64,000 bases of DNA from Paulownia fortunei (GCA_019321725.1 CM033124.1:8990001-9054000), one strand, 5' to 3'. Counted from the first letter of the stretch, positions 1 through 12,987 are shown. Notes: generated by a model not told the origin, from the sequence alone. Numbers and translations are program-made.

Positions 1-227
1 AATCGAGAAATAATCCAAATTTTAATAAATTCTTACTTAGAGTTGGAAAATGTGAGGAATCAAGTGATACTAAAAGTAACATCAAAATTTTAGAAGAGAT
101 GATTATTGAGTATGACAATGAAGAAAACTCAATATTACGATTTATTATGACTATTTTTCAACATTAAATAAGAATGTCCACTAAAGTCATTACATGACAA
201 GTCGAACATTGAAAAGCAAATTTTTTT

Positions 228-745
228 AATAGTTTTGATGAAACTATTGATGACACAAATTACTATTATGAAGAGAATGTTTTGAACTATTTAACAACAA
301 GTGACTTGCTTTCTCATAAGTTGGCGTTGAAAAAAAAAATTGTCCCTTTTAAGGAATTTGGACCTATAAAATGAATTAAATAATGATACAAGAATGGTAT
401 GTAGGACTTTAAGAATAATGTAGTTAATGGAGAGATTGTGTTTGGACAATATACTACATGTCTCTATACCTAGAATGCCACTTTCGCCAGCTGAAAATAA
501 AAATTATCGATTTTTGCTGTGTAATGATAATAAAAAAGACTCAAGAAAAAATAATTCCAAATGTTGGAGTCTTAATTATTTTTTAAAACTTTGGGATCTA
601 TCCTATTTGTCTCATTCAGTGTCTTTTCATGGCCAATTATATGCTGCACTTTTCAGAGTAACTTCAATGTCTATAACCAATAGTTGATTAAACAAGACAC
701 CTCAAATGTAAAAGAAAAACGTAAACTAAACCTATTGTATATAGA
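228..745 (+). pseudogene. Helitron helicase (Pif1-like, C-terminal part), decayed
   Basis: This is a broken piece of the SF1/Pif1-type helicase domain of a Helitron Rep-helicase. Seen: an open run at 228-374 (YYYEENVLNYLTTSDLLSHK, then LALKKKIVPF), then after shifts of frame NDTRMVCR and FKNNVVNGEIVFGQY, then SIPRMPLSPAEN from about 465, then HGQLYAALFRVTS near 629. In Helitron helicases these correspond to the stretch after the DNA-entry region, the NGTR..C motif, the PR.PLSP motif and the final motif VI (HGQLYVALSR) in this order. At least three frameshifts and several stops separate the pieces. The Rep domain and the Walker A/B motifs are not in the window, so the element probably began left of base 1. 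No Helitron 3' hairpin/CTRR end was located. Family call is firm; it is non-functional. Confidence 0.8.
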
Positions 746-1339
746 CAAGTTTTGAGTACAAGTACAAATATTTTTTTTAAGTAGTATTATATATTATTAT
801 TAGTAACTAATATTTTATTTTTATTAGAAAAATACAATATTGAAACAGGATTCATTGTAGTACAAAGTTCTGATACCTAACAATCATGTAATGTGAAGAA
901 AATTCCAACATCCAAGGATCTATATTTTTCTTAATTTTTAATCTTATACTCTAAAGAAGAAATATAGCTAAATTGTATTTTTATTAATGTTTGTAAAAGG
1001 GAAAATTTTTAATATCAATTATTTATCTTACTTAACATTTAGATTCTTTCAATTTGTCATTATTTCTTCAATTTATAGATAACAAGTATCGTCTATAAGG
1101 TATGAGTTGGAAAAAAGTATCTTGCTTTGTTGCAATATCATATCGATTAATAGTTAATTATAAAATACTTTGAAATATTTTATTTTTTATTGATTATATT
1201 TTTATTTAATATTTTTAATTTATGAAGTATGTTATAATATCTTAATTTTATTCAAATAAATTATTAAATAATATCATTAATTTATTAAAATTATATAAAT
1301 TACGTGCGTTTCATAAATATTTTTTTTAATATTATTGCA
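746..1339. other. AT-rich gap, no gene seen
   Basis: Very AT-rich DNA between the helicase relic and the P450 pseudogene. I see no coding pattern, tRNA or clear repeat. It may include the decayed end of the Helitron. Confidence 0.5.
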
Positions 1340-3012
1340 AGACTGATCAAAAGAAATTGCTTATACTTTGTGACTAAGACGTGTAAAAAGGTTGCCAGCA
1401 GCACCCTACTATATTCAGCACCAGCACATTGCTTCATATCAGAACCAATTGGCATGAAATATCTGGCTATAACGCTCGGCTGAATCTCCTGTAGATAGCA
1501 ATTCAAAGTAAAAACCGGTTTTGTCAACTGTATGAACTATAAAACCACAACATTTTCACAAATCTTGTAGTTGTTATAGACTGCAATTTGCACCTTTTAG
1601 CGCCAAGGATTGAATTTAAGGGGATCCTCAAATTGGTTAGCGTTTAGGTGAAGACCAGCTGTGGCAATCATTGTTACCCATTCTTCTCGGATTGTGTATC
1701 CACCAGTTAAGTATTTTAACTATCAGTTCTGGATTAGTTTCTAGCAGATTCTATAAAAATGCAAGCCCTATTCTCAATGACCTCACCATTGACTGGGAAA
1801 TCTTTTAGTGCTCTACGAAAAAACCTAAGAACTTCATTGATGACCTATTGTGGTGTGCTGGTTAGAACAAGATAGGTTGTTTCAGCATGTGAAAATAGGC
1901 AATGTTATGCATCAGACCTGAAGTGTGAATCTCATTGATTTGTATTCATCCCGTGTGAGTGTGGAGTCTGGATTTTCTCTCTTCTTAATGATAGTCTCAT
2001 GCTCCGCCTGATTAGTGAATATGATCGGTACATCAGGGCCTTAGTTCCAAATCATGTCAAGAAGTACGGGTCCAAGAATTGCTTAAGACATTATATTACT
2101 CAGTTAATTCTTCCAACACCAGGGGATGTTCTGCTAGTAACTTGAAAGCTAGTGCCAGAGTGGTGGAGATGGAATCAGAAGTGACGAATAATAGTCCAAA
2201 CATTAGTTGAACTATGAAATCCTCATTTAAGAACGATTCAGTATTCCTATCTTCAATATTGTGATCAAGCAGATCTCCATGAAGCCTTTGAGATTCTGCG
2301 AGCCTCTGTCACCACGTCCCTCATCATTTCTCTAACTTTCTTGTGGATCTGCACCATTTTTTCCTTTATCTCTTCAGTAATTAAAGGCTAAAGTTTGGTC
2401 ATCTTATAGACTATATAGTTTTGATGGTAGTATATGTTTTACCTGCAAACATTTATGATGTGCAGTTCCAGGGATGTTGATGGTAAAAGACATTAGGCCT
2501 TCTACCAGGTCTCTGAACATGTCACTTATCTTTAGCGGTGCATTCTCAAAATCACCACTAAAAATTTGCCTCGCGGCAAAATCAGTAGCCATCTGTCAAG
2601 AACAATGATTAAGTTTCATTGTGCATATTAAGAACTAGTAGATCTGCAATCCTGAAGTAAATGCTTGAAGTAGATACCACAATGGTACGACAAATTAGAA
2701 GTTAGTACTGGAAATTTACCACAACAGCTTCACTTTTTACTTCAACTGATTCACGACTTGACCAAGAGGAAAGAGTTTTCTGGACCATAACTTCCATGAG
2801 AGGAAGGAGTTTTCCCCTAGGGCCACAACCCCAAAGTGATTCATTGTCAAGTTCCTCGTGTATTTACGTGAATACCTCAGCGAAAGTGTCCATAGACCAT
2901 GTGTTAACTAGTTTTCCATCTTGCCCAAGGAGAAAATGGTTGAATTCCGGGTCTGCTGTACGAATCATACTACATGATGAAAGTGGTTTCCCCCCTCGCT
3001 TCAAACCTTAAT
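1340..3012 (-). pseudogene. Cytochrome P450, CYP87-like, multi-exon pseudogene
   Basis: Reading the minus strand from 3012 down gives the parts of a plant P450 of the CYP85 clan in the right order. An N-terminal part (TADPEFNHFLLGQDGKLV, then LLPLMEVMVQKTLSSWSS) lies at 2700-2970. An exon at 2404-2592 contains FRDLVEGLMSFTINIPGTA and HHKCLQ. An I-helix region with DFIVQLMFGLLFVTSDS lies at 2150-2240. The K-helix (VINEVLRFF, RRALKDFPVNG; ExxR kept) is at about 1770-1845, GYTIREEWVTMIATAG and FNPWR at 1600-1700, and the haem loop FMPIGSDMKQCAGAEYSR at 1407-1458 with its cysteine ligand at 1426-1428. The wording is closest to CYP87 members (triterpenoid/sterol-type oxidases), from memory. Gaps between parts look like introns. 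Defects: a stop in the N-terminal part, a stop after FNPWR, altered haem loop (S-D-M-K in place of G-x-R) and lost joins. Upstream membrane anchor not found. Confidence 0.82.
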
Positions 3013-3137
3013 ATATGTGGGATTAATGAAGTTGGGGATATTCTTTATGAACAAGAAGTAGTGGTTCCTAATAGATTCAAACTCGATGGATCACCCCATC
3101 CATTTCAAAATCCTCTTCTTCCGGTGTTTAGATAAAG

Positions 3138-6100
3138 TGTATTATTTGGAATATACGAGGCATCAGTAATGATAAGGCACAATTTATGCTGCGAATGGTA
3201 TGTCAAAAAAATAATCCTATGACCCTTGTTAATTTGGAACTGAAGATAAAATTAAATTGCTAGGGAGATATGGAAATTTTGTTTTCCAAATGTACTGACT
3301 AATAATTCAGATCATATTTAGGTTTTTTGGAAACAAGGTGCCGATGTTCTATTACTCAAAAACATGATTGGTTTATTTGATTTATCTATTACTTCTTAGT
3401 TATTCTTGGGTTAGATTTTTTGTACATCTACATATGCTAGATGCACTAGAGTAGAAAGAGCAGTTTTATGGGACAGATTGCAGTCCTTAAATCATGGGAA
3501 TTATCATTGAATGGTTTGTGGGAATTACAATATCATATTGCATGCCCATGAGAACAAAAGGTGGAGGTGCTATCAAGCTCCGCTCAATGGAGAATTTTGG
3601 AGATATGTTGCTTGATTGTTCATTAACGGATGCTAGGTTTGAGAGATCTACCTTTACGTAGACTAATAAGAGAAATATTTGGAACGTCTAGACCGAGCCC
3701 ATTTTTCCAATTTTTAATGCTTGGACTAAGCATCTTGGTTTTATGGATACTGTCAAATAGGTATGGGAGCTTCCCCTTTGTACTTGTGAATGGTTAGATT
3801 GCAACATAAATTGTATAAAGTCAAAGATCATTTGAAATAGTGGAATAAAAATATCTTTGGAAACATCTTTGATGCTATGAAGGTGGCTAAAGGGGACTTG
3901 CATCAAACTGAGTATAATTTTGACATAGATCCTTCGGATGCCAATCTTATTTCCTTTAAATGAAGTCTAGTTGTTCAATCACGAGCATTAATTATGGAGG
4001 AAGCAATTTGGAAACAAACATCCGCTTGTCAATGGTTGAAGGAAGGGAAATGTAACTCAACTTACTTTCACTCTTTGGTTAGAATGAAATATCTGAAATT
4101 AGTGATTCATGAAACTGACTCTAATGGAGAAAGGATTTCTTCACCGAAAGCTCTAAGGAAATTTATTGCTGTATTTTTTTAGGATCTGCTCACTGGTTAT
4201 CCGATTCTATTTGATATTGCATCATTTAATATCATACTGTGTTTTTCGTCTGACGAAGATAAATCTTTCTTATGCTCCTTGCCTACATTTGATGAGTTGA
4301 AAGAGGTAGTCTCTGGCATACATCATGATACGTACAACAAGGCCTAATGGTTTTTCTTCCCTATTCTTTGAGTGTTGCTGGGATATAGTTTTTGGAGATT
4401 TATATGATGCATATGTGGATTTCCTAAATAGAGTGCCAATGCCATGAAATTTCACATGTACTATTGTTCTAATCCTAAGATGGAAAGTCCAAAACGGTGG
4501 AATGAATTAAGGCCAATAAGTTTGTGTAATGTGGTTAACAATATATTTTCTAAGTTACCTTCCTAAGGTTATCTCTATGTCCTAGAGTGGTTTTGTGAAG
4601 GGGCATGTAATCATTGATAATATTCTTTTAGCTCAAGAGCTCTTCATTCTCTTGATAGAAAATGCAAAGAAGGAAATATGTTAATTAAACAAGATATGGC
4701 CAAGGCTTTACGGTTGTGTGAACTAGGGTTTCTTATACACAATTTTGCAATATTTTTGTTTTCTGCACAATTCATTAAGCTTATCTCCTCTGTTTCTCTC
4801 ATTTTTTCTCACTCATTTTATGAAGCTAGACTCCATTCCTCCTCTCTATTGACGCTCATCTCCCCCTTTTATAGCTAAGTCCATGATCCATTTTTTTTCT
4901 TAATTTAATTTAATTTCTAAGACTAGAAGTCACATGCTCAAATCTTCCAGTTGATCTGACCCATTTTTGAATTCTTTTTTTTCCTTTGTTAATGGCTGAA
5001 TTAACTGTTATAATCTTCTATAAAGATTTAGCCTCATATGTTAACTTTGTTTTTGCAGCTGGGTTCACTTGATTTTAATTATTAGGGAAAAAGTTAAATT
5101 TGATTTAAAGAGATGTGTCCGAACAGAGAGATTCCTTCCAATGTAGACACTTTGATGAACTTTCTGCTTTTATCAAGGCTGATCATCCAAAGTAAAAAAA
5201 ATTGTATTTCTATATCTTAGTTTTTCAATAGATTAAGATTCAATTGAAAATGGCTTTTGAGCAGCAAGTTATGTTCAATATATGAAACTTGCCCAGGCTG
5301 GAAATGCCCCAAATGCAAATTTCCAACCATCACATGCGTAGCCTAATGTGATTTCTTGCATATTTTGATTTACACTTAATAGACTTTGGTTAAAATAGCC
5401 ATTTTCTTCCAATTTTTATGCTTCTGTGATCCAGTGAAAAATTATCTCTCAATTTTCTCTTACAAAATATTTTTACAACATAAAGTGTAATATTAAACAT
5501 ATGGTAAATAAAATTGCATTATATTTGTAATGATAGGAGCATAAAACTATGTCAGAATTATGTACTTATCAGGGGCAGCTTGTTAATCTGTAGAAAATAT
5601 TCATTGTGGTTGGTAAGAAAGTTTCATCTATGAAAATTAGATTAATTAATTCCATTACTGGATTTTAGTTTAAGCAATTGCCTCTTACATACCTTGGCAC
5701 ACCTCTATTTAGAGATAGAAAGAAAGGTGTTCATTTCGATGGCATTCTTTCAAAAATAAAGGATAGGATCAGTGGAGGGGAGAAGGCACACTTAGCTCAT
5801 GGAGGTCGATTACAACTCATTAGAAGTGTATTGACTTCTATGCCATTACATATGTTTCAAGTTCTCTAAGCCCCTAAATTTGTCATGCAAAGAATTGAAC
5901 GGCTGTTGGCCCTTTCTTCTAGAGTACAACAAATGGAGTTCCTAAAATTCATTGGTTCTCTTGGAAAAAAAGATTAATCTTCCTTTTGACGAAGGGGGAT
6001 TAAGGAATCGACAGCTAGAGGATATGCTCCTTTCTTTTTCTATTAAGTTACGGTGGAATTTTCATGAAAGGGATTCTCTTTGGGAGAAGTTTATATGGGC

Positions 6101-7640
6101 GAAATATTGTCATTCAATGCATCCTCTCAAGCTCTTTGCAAGCTATATCACTCCATGATTTGGAAAAGAACGAGCAGAATTAGGAGAGGGGCAGAACCTC
6201 ATATATTCTAACATTTTGGTGTGGGGAAGTTTTCTTTCTGGTTTGATCACTGGTTTGGTCACTCACCTTTATACCAATCTATAAGATGTTCTCATGGCCT
6301 GGACTCATTCTAAACTTTTGAGGAGGAGGGTCATTGGAATCATAGTAAATTGGAAAATTTCCTACTTGACTTTATGGTGAAAGAAATCCCCTCTATTCCC
6401 ATTGTTCGATGTCAGTCTGATGTGCTTGTTTGGAATGGAATTTTTTTTTTAAAATCCATTTGGGAGGAAGTACGGTATTCACGACCTAAGCAATGGCTCA
6501 TGGTCCTATTATGACTCTTACCATGTCAATATACTTATGGAGATCTTTATGGGATTGGATTCCAATGGATGATAGGATGATTCGTACGGGTTCTGATATA
6601 CCTTCAATTTGTTTTTGCAGTAGGGAGAGCACTGAAATGTTGAGCCATCTTTTTATACGTTGTAGGATAGTTATTGAGGTATGTAATATTTTTGAAGGAT
6701 GGTTTAATGATACGTACCCAGATACTAATTCCTTGTATCTGCTCATCCAATATTGCAGATTTTCTTTGATTACAGGCAAAAAAATTCATTTTAGATTTTC
6801 TGATTCTTTTGTTAGTCATGTGGTTCATTTGGACTTCTCGAAATGTGGCTAAACACGGAGGTATCCCAGTATCATCACAGAAAATTGTTGCATTGGTATT
6901 AAATAAACTTAGCTGGCTCAATGGAGTTAATCTATTAACACCCATATCTGGCCGGGAGACTCATTTACTGCTACCAAGCTAGAATTTTCAGTCTAGAAAA
7001 GGAAATTACCTATTTCTAGATAGGTTATATGGCATAATCCATCCCTAAATTGGTAAGCTGAATTGTGATGGAGCTTTAAGAGAGAATCCAGGCGCGACCA
7101 GTGCGGGGGTGTACTCCAAGATAAAAATGTAATGCCTCTTTTGGTTTTCTTTACATGCTTAAGAACTGCTCAAATAATTATGCTGAACTATTTTCCATTA
7201 CACAAGGACTTAGACATTATCATGGGGAAAGACTTACATAAGTGTGGATTGAAATTGATGCTTTAGTTATTCTTCACCTCACTGAATAAAATCCGACCGA
7301 CCATTGGACATCGCTATGTCTCTTGTTTCAACAGCTTCATTTTATACACGTACACTGTGAGGGCAATCAAACAACGGATTTTCTTGCTAATTATGCTTCT
7401 GACCTTTAGGATTCAGGCACATGGTTCCTACATGAATTCTCTTCACATCACCTTAGCATTTCAAAGTTAGATAGGATTAATTTTCCAAATTTTCGATTCA
7501 AAGAATGTTATGATATGTAAGGGAGTAGTACTCCTTGTTTATGACTTTCAAAATATTACTTGTAAACTTTATGAGATTTAATTGAATAAACAGAAAGGGG
7601 TCCATGTTAAAACTAGACACAGACGGTCTTATCTAAAAAA
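3138..7640 (+). mobile_element. LINE A: L1-type non-LTR retrotransposon, ORF2 relic
   Basis: Domains of a plant L1-like ORF2 follow in order on +. The endonuclease start is IIWNIRGISNDKAQ at 3141. Its later part is at 3590-3660, and a linker is at 3994-4182 (AIWKQTSACQWLKEGKCNST). Reverse transcriptase remnants are at 4480-4710 and 5640-5870 (LPLTYLGTPLFRDRKKGVHF). Thumb and linker lie at 5952-6158, a zinc-binding zf-RVT region at 6493-6852, and RNase H from 7055 (KLNCDGALRENPG). The 3' UTR ends in an A-rich tail at 7634-7642. Many stops and frameshifts; ORF1 is missing, so it is 5'-truncated. A gypsy LTR fragment (4712-5571) replaces the middle of the RT, including the catalytic aspartates. 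The 3' UTR start (ATATGTAAGGGAGTA-like at ~7514) is shared with the LINE tail at 14660. Confidence 0.85.
4712..5571 (-). repeat. Gypsy LTR fragment inside LINE A
   Basis: The segment between two LINE reverse-transcriptase pieces matches the outer part of the LTR family also present at 25268-26884, 32519-33890 and 34834-36451. Shared stretches include GAGATGTGTC...ATTCCTTCCAAT near 5110 and GATTTCTTGCATATTTTGAT near 5350. It has the same terminus, ...TGTACTTATCA, at 5571. In minus orientation that end reads TGATAAGTAC, the LTR start. The other LTR end (TGCTACAAC) is missing, so it is truncated on its left. The LINE resumes at once after 5571 with GQLVNL. LINE sequence is missing across the insertion, so a deletion accompanied it. 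The left edge is uncertain by some tens of bases. Confidence 0.6.
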
Positions 7641-8370
7641 AATTCCTAGTTATTTGGCTGCATGATGAAATTAGAGATCATTTCCCAACTTTCATCCAAC
7701 TTTAGCCAATGATTTCCAAGTTACATATTATGAAAAATATAGGAGATTCATCTATTCATCTAGATATGTAATGGATCATTTGATGGCCACTCATTAACCT
7801 TCATAAATGATTATATTGCACCCAAAATATCCTCTTTGTGATTATCCTGTAATTAGTGATATAAATCAAAATATAATAACCATGTGCAAGATAACCATAG
7901 TGTCTCAAGTCAAAGAACTAATCTTGTACTGTTGTAAATGAGGAAATTCCTTATTCAATTGTATAGATTCTAATTAGGAATTTCTAGGTGGGATTATGTA
8001 GTGTACTTGTTCCCTAACAAACATTCTCATACATACACTAGAGTCCCCACACCAATGTCCAGGTACTAATCATCTTTATTGGTAGCCTACATCATATGTG
8101 CAAGTTTCAATATGATCATTAATGTCCTATTTCAATGATCCTTGATTTGAAATGCTTTAAGACCAAAGACATATAAGTATATTCTATGATCGTCATCATA
8201 TGCGCGACTATACTCCACAGTTATATACAGTCTAAGGACTTCATCTATATTAAAGTTAATAAAGATGAAGATTACCTATATTTGTTGATATTGATAAAAA
8301 AAAAGATTGTTTATACAAGAGTATTAACAGTTAATATAATTGGCTCACCAAGCACTATGCCAATTACCCA
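7641..8370 (-). repeat. E1 3' LTR, first ~700 bp only
   Basis: Complement matches E2's LTR from its start to about 17360. Shared landmarks include the segment with 'tagctatggggcat' (here decayed, near 8200) and 'ggatc...acatatctagat' near 7770. It stops at AATTCCTAGTT (7641-7651), directly next to the LINE A tail. The LTR start and polypurine tract near 8370 are eroded. Confidence 0.65.
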
Positions 8371-8999
8371 TGTATTTAAGGTCATTCCTTAAGATGCCCT
8401 TTAAATACTACTATAGAGGTTCACAATAGGTCTACAATATTTTATGTGAAGGCAACTCTCTCCACTATGATATTGCGTTTACCAATGATTTTAGAATTAG
8501 ATGGTGTCGCTTTATTTTTGTGCTTGACTCTTTGATAAGAGCTTGGCTCCTTTGCGTATGTAATAGCCCTATTGCTATCACATTACATCGGTACTAAATC
8601 AATAACAGTTGAAACTTTATCCAACTATTGGGTGAATTCATGTACCTAAACAGTCTTTTTCACAACATCTCTTGCTATGATGTATTCAACAATGGTGGTG
8701 GAATTCACAGTCCTATCTTGTTTTGGAGGTTTTTAGTTGATTGCTCTACCATTTTATGTGAAGGTGGTTCTAGACGCAGACTTCAAGTCATTTACATTGG
8801 ACTCAAAAGAAAGGATTATTGAAGCATTCTAGCTTTAATTCTCCACTATTGTACACTAAGAAGATATTCTTAATCCTTCGTAAGTACTCAAGGATTACCT
8901 TTATGACTTTTAAGTGTTTTTCACATAGATTAGACTAATATATGCTCGTGACACTCAGAGCATGTGTGATATCATATCTTATACATAGATTCACATGCA

Positions 9000-9420
9000 T
9001 TATGCTCCCTATTCCAGAGGTTTAAGGTCAGTGAGTCATTCATTCTCTTTTATCCAAAGTTTTAGCAGACAAAGACTCTAAAGGAGAAATCCATGGCTCA
9101 ATGGTAATAATCTTCTCTCGGATTCTTCCATGGCAAACCTTTTTATCATCTCATTTATGCACATAGTTTTGGGATAGTGTGAACATCCTCTTATATCTAT
9201 CTCTATTGATCTAAATCCCTAATACATAGAATGTTTCTCCCAAATCTTTCAAGGAGAACTTTTTGTAGATAACTAAATCTTCTTTGACTGTAGCATCCCT
9301 ACATCATTCTAATGAGTAGGATGTATCAACATTAAACATAACAAATATCACCGTGCTCGCACTAACCCTCTTGTACACACATAGTTCATTCACATTTTTA
9401 AGCAAATCAATGATTTGATT
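9000..9420 (-). pseudogene. E1 copia reverse transcriptase relic
   Basis: The minus strand gives VMFNVDTSYSLE, then KKFSLKDLGETFYVLGI and NRDRYKRMFTLSQNYVHK. This is the copia RT stretch that follows the YVDD box (here N-V-D-T, so catalytically dead). An in-frame stop interrupts it. Same domain and order as in E2 (21730-22130) and E3 (~39580). Confidence 0.75.
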
Positions 9421-9859
9421 ACCTTATCAAATCTAACTTTCCAGTTTAAGAAGCTTATTTGAGTTCATTAATGAACCCCATAAGCTTGCAAACCTTTTGC
9501 TCGCTTCCGCTAGGTATAAAGCCTTATGGCTACTTATTTCTCAAAGTTTAAATAAGAAAAGCAGCCTTCATTCTATTTGCCAAGTCTCATAGTCATAATA
9601 ATATATATAGTAAGCAGAATTTGAATGAACTTTAGCACCACAATTGGTGAAAGGTTTCCTCATAGTGAACATCTTGACTTGAGCATAACCTTTTACCACC
9701 AATCATACCTTATAGGTCACTGCCTCCCCATTTGCTCCAAGCTTTTGCATATAAATCCATTTCCAACCAATAAGAACTATTCCCATTCAGTAGGTGCATC
9801 AAGGTCCATCCTTGTTGGAGTAGATGGAGTCTATATCAAATTGTATGGTCTTTGTTATC

Positions 9860-10081
9860 TTATTGAATCGATATCACGCATCCATTTATCATTGGATCAA
9901 TACCCAAAGCAATATCCTCTTTGATGTTTTCTAAAAACAAACATACCTCAAGAGTAGTTTCGAGATCTTCTTGGAATCTCCTTAGAGGTTGTGTACTAGA
10001 AGTTTTAGCAATTAGATCAAGAACCATTGCCTTATGTGGGACATTATGTGGTTCTTGAATTTCTTCAAGTTCTATAACCAT
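9860..10081 (-). pseudogene. E1 copia integrase-RT linker relic
   Basis: A 73-residue open stretch with VIELEEIQEPHNVP and STQPLRRFQ resembles the acidic and P-x-x-R-R-S-x-R linker between integrase and RT of copia polyproteins. Upstream on the minus strand (10260-10130) is a decayed YPKETLG-like integrase C-terminus. Frame is broken on both sides. Confidence 0.55.
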
Positions 10082-10479
10082 GCCTTTTCTATCTAATTAC
10101 CTCATTCCTAAGAAAGACGTCATTCTTCAAAACAAACACATTTATCTCGAGAGGTTATAGAAATGGTATCAAATATATTCCTTTGGATACCCCATAAGCT
10201 TTGTATAAGATGGATCTAGCATCCAACTTATCACCTACTAGCAACTTCAAATAAGTAAGGCACCTCATACAGAGGGTTTGGCCATAACATATCTCATGTG
10301 ATGTTTTGGGCAATGTCTTTCATGATAAGAATATATAAATAATTTGCCAAAGTAACAACATGAATCAAATAAAATCTTTTAAAAATGGAACAAGTTCTAT
10401 TCTTCAATGAAAACTCAAAATCTCTAGCCAAAACAAAAATATAGATAATGCCTAATTAATTCAGATACATAAAGGTAGT

Positions 10480-10800
10480 TATTTAAACTATCCTACTTTT
10501 ACTACCTAATGCTAAGTGGATGCTCTCTATAGCTAATGCTGCAACCTTTGCTCTATTCCCAGCCATAGGTTCGTCTCTCCTCTAGTTAGCTCCTTATTTT
10601 CTATTTTCACTTGCAAGTTATTGCATATATAAGAACCACATCCAGTATCTAATACCCAAGAAACATCATTAATTGAAAGTTTAATTTCAATAAAGAACAT
10701 ACCAAAAATGTTTTGGTGGCTCGCAAGGTACTTCTTGCAACTCCTCTTCCAATGCCCTACTTATGGCAATGGTGGCAAACACTTTTCTTATCCAGATAAA
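10480..10800 (-). pseudogene. E1 copia nucleocapsid knuckle and protease relic
   Basis: The minus strand shows VGHWKRSCKKYLA, the second half of a CCHC zinc knuckle, then LSINDVSWVLDTGCGSYIC at about 10623-10679. The latter is the aspartic protease active site with the D-T-G triad intact. Downstream is NGARV-like text with breaks. Most of gag upstream is not recognisable. Confidence 0.75.
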
Positions 10801-11089
10801 TCCTTTAACCTTTGCCTCTTTTTGCATTTTATTTCCATTTGAGAATAATTTTTCATTCATTTTCTTAGACCATTAGTCTAGAGTAGGCGGAACCAATCAA
10901 GCAATATAGGTTTTAGTGGTTAGAGTCTCTTATAACATTTATAGGAATTCCTTCTACAATAATTGCAGTAGGTTTTTCTACAACACCTTATAAAATGTGT
11001 TTCCACAACTTTTATGGGAGTTATTTCTATAATGTTTGTGGAAACTCCCTCTAGCACATTTAGTATCTTTTAGAATTCAAGAACTATTC

Positions 11090-12270
11090 TCAAATCTAAA
11101 AAATAATTAGGATGGATTAAGTCACTGAGTTTGTTTATGTATCTAGATTTATCTAAGTGGAATTAATAACGATAACAATTATCCTAAGTGAACCAAAAAA
11201 TTAAGCATTCATTCAATCAATAACGCATCTACAATATAGGTTTTCTAATTATACAAGCCTCTTACTATTTTATTCGAATTCTCCTACCCTTGTACTGAAA
11301 ACTTGAAATTAAATTTTCTAGTAGGCTTGAGGCCCAATTGAATTTTTCATACACCACTAATATTTTGAGCCCAAATGAGAAAACCAAAAAGTAGTTAATA
11401 CATTAACAATTACATTTCTATTCAACCCTCACACCAATTTATGTCACCATTTCCCAAACACCCTAATTTTATGAGTCCATATGATACTCAGTGTCAGCGT
11501 GACCTATCAAACATCTATGTTGATAATGCATTTAAATGTCTCCCGACTCGTGGCCAACACTTAGACATCCCATCCCATGGGTATCTCTATACTAGTAGAT
11601 AACACAACTTACCTACACTTAGTATATCCCACAACTCATGGCCAATAGCCCAAGCGCGATAGCATATCACATGTCACTTACTTTTGATGGAAGACATGGA
11701 TGATTGGGTCCAACCCAATATTGTCCATTAAGTCTTGATATAATCCTTTAAAGGTTTTGAACTTGATACAATTTCAAGTGAGTGAAACATTTAACTTTGT
11801 TTTACATGAAAGGTCCCATCTTATGATTATCTTGTTTAATGGTTTCTATCATAATGATGGCAAGCAAAGTAAAACATCATAAGGCATAAACATTAAACAT
11901 ACATAGCATGCATTATATACATACTACCATTGGATGATCATAAGCTATATATTCTATGCGATTCACTCTAGCTAAAGTGGATCAATGTTCAATCTAGGGT
12001 CTTAATTAAAATAAAAATAGACCTATTTCTATTACATAAATATATCACATACATTCATGGACCTTTATTCCTCATTTTGCTTTAATTCATCTCTTTCTTC
12101 TTGTAATGTCCACCAAGACAAAAGAAGACCTTACACTCTAATTCTAGTATCATTACATTTGCTAAACAAGAAATACTAGAATAATTCCAAGGAAAGGTAC
12201 ATAAGAAGAAGATAGAAATACGTTTAGAGAAATGTAAGACTCGCAGACCCCATTTTAATTAAAAACAAAA
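11090..12270 (-). other. E1 long leader, conserved with E2
   Basis: About 1.1 kb between the primer site and the zinc knuckle that I could not read as protein. It still matches E2 (about 19580-20740) along its length. Shared landmarks include 'ccactttagct..agtggatcgcata', 'ggacaatattgg..gga', 'tcataaaattaggg' and 'ctcaagcc..actaagaaatt' (E2 wording). Conserved length and order suggest a leader or a gag too decayed to read. Confidence 0.55.
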
Positions 12271-12519
12271 TAATCAAACTAAAAGTGTAAAAAATATAAA
12301 CCAACTACATTGGTCTAGGCTCCATGATCATCTAATCACAACATGCTAACTAAAATCATCTCGTGATAATAAATCATGTAAATTTACTAATAATTTTTAT
12401 GTATTGTGGGATTAATAATTTTTGGTTATTCTTAAAATAATTTTATTAATTTAAAATTTACAACATCATTTTAAAACTAAGTTAACCAAAAATTTTTGAA
12501 ACCAAAAAATCAAGCTGGG

Positions 12520-12770
12520 TACAATACTCACTAGCACCACGATGCTTCGAAAAAACTATGATCGGCTCTGCAACGCCCACCATTTGCCACTACAGTGCCA
12601 ATCCCACTACAAAGGTGGCGTCACGGCTCCTTTGGTTAGCGCCATGGATGGCGATGTGGTGCTAGCCAAGGGAGCCGCAGCACCACCCTTGCAAAGGGAT
12701 TGGCACCAAGGGTGGCAACGTGGCTCCCCTCACTAGCTACGACGCAAAACCCTTGGTTGGGATAAACAGG
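12520..12770 (-). repeat. E1 GC-rich leader patch
   Basis: A GC-rich island in AT-rich surroundings with repeated short words (gccacc, ggcacca, gtggc, gccaagggagccgc), about 230 bp downstream of the primer site. It lies at the same relative place as the GC patches of E3 (43486-43745) and E2 (19255-19330). A 64-codon open frame here is a by-product of the GC content. Confidence 0.5.
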
Positions 12771-12987
12771 GCGGCGACTCCAATCAAATTGCAATAAAGC
12801 AGTAATTCAACTAACGCGATTTTGACATCTTACATCTTCAGGTTTTTTTATCCCATTTCAAGTTTTAACAATTAAAACATTTAACCCTAACCATAAAAAT
12901 CGCATAAATAATTATGTCACACATAAAATTCTATTTTTTATTACATAATCTTGAAATAAGAAAACATATTGAAAAATAATAAATTGG

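Noticed and set aside
6498..6945. Two minus-strand ORFs of 93 and 113 codons
   Set aside because: They are antisense shadows of the LINE A zf-RVT region, which reads well on +.
12542..12736. ORF in the E1 GC patch
   Set aside because: Open only because GC-rich DNA has few stops; no protein-like pattern, and it is antisense to the element.
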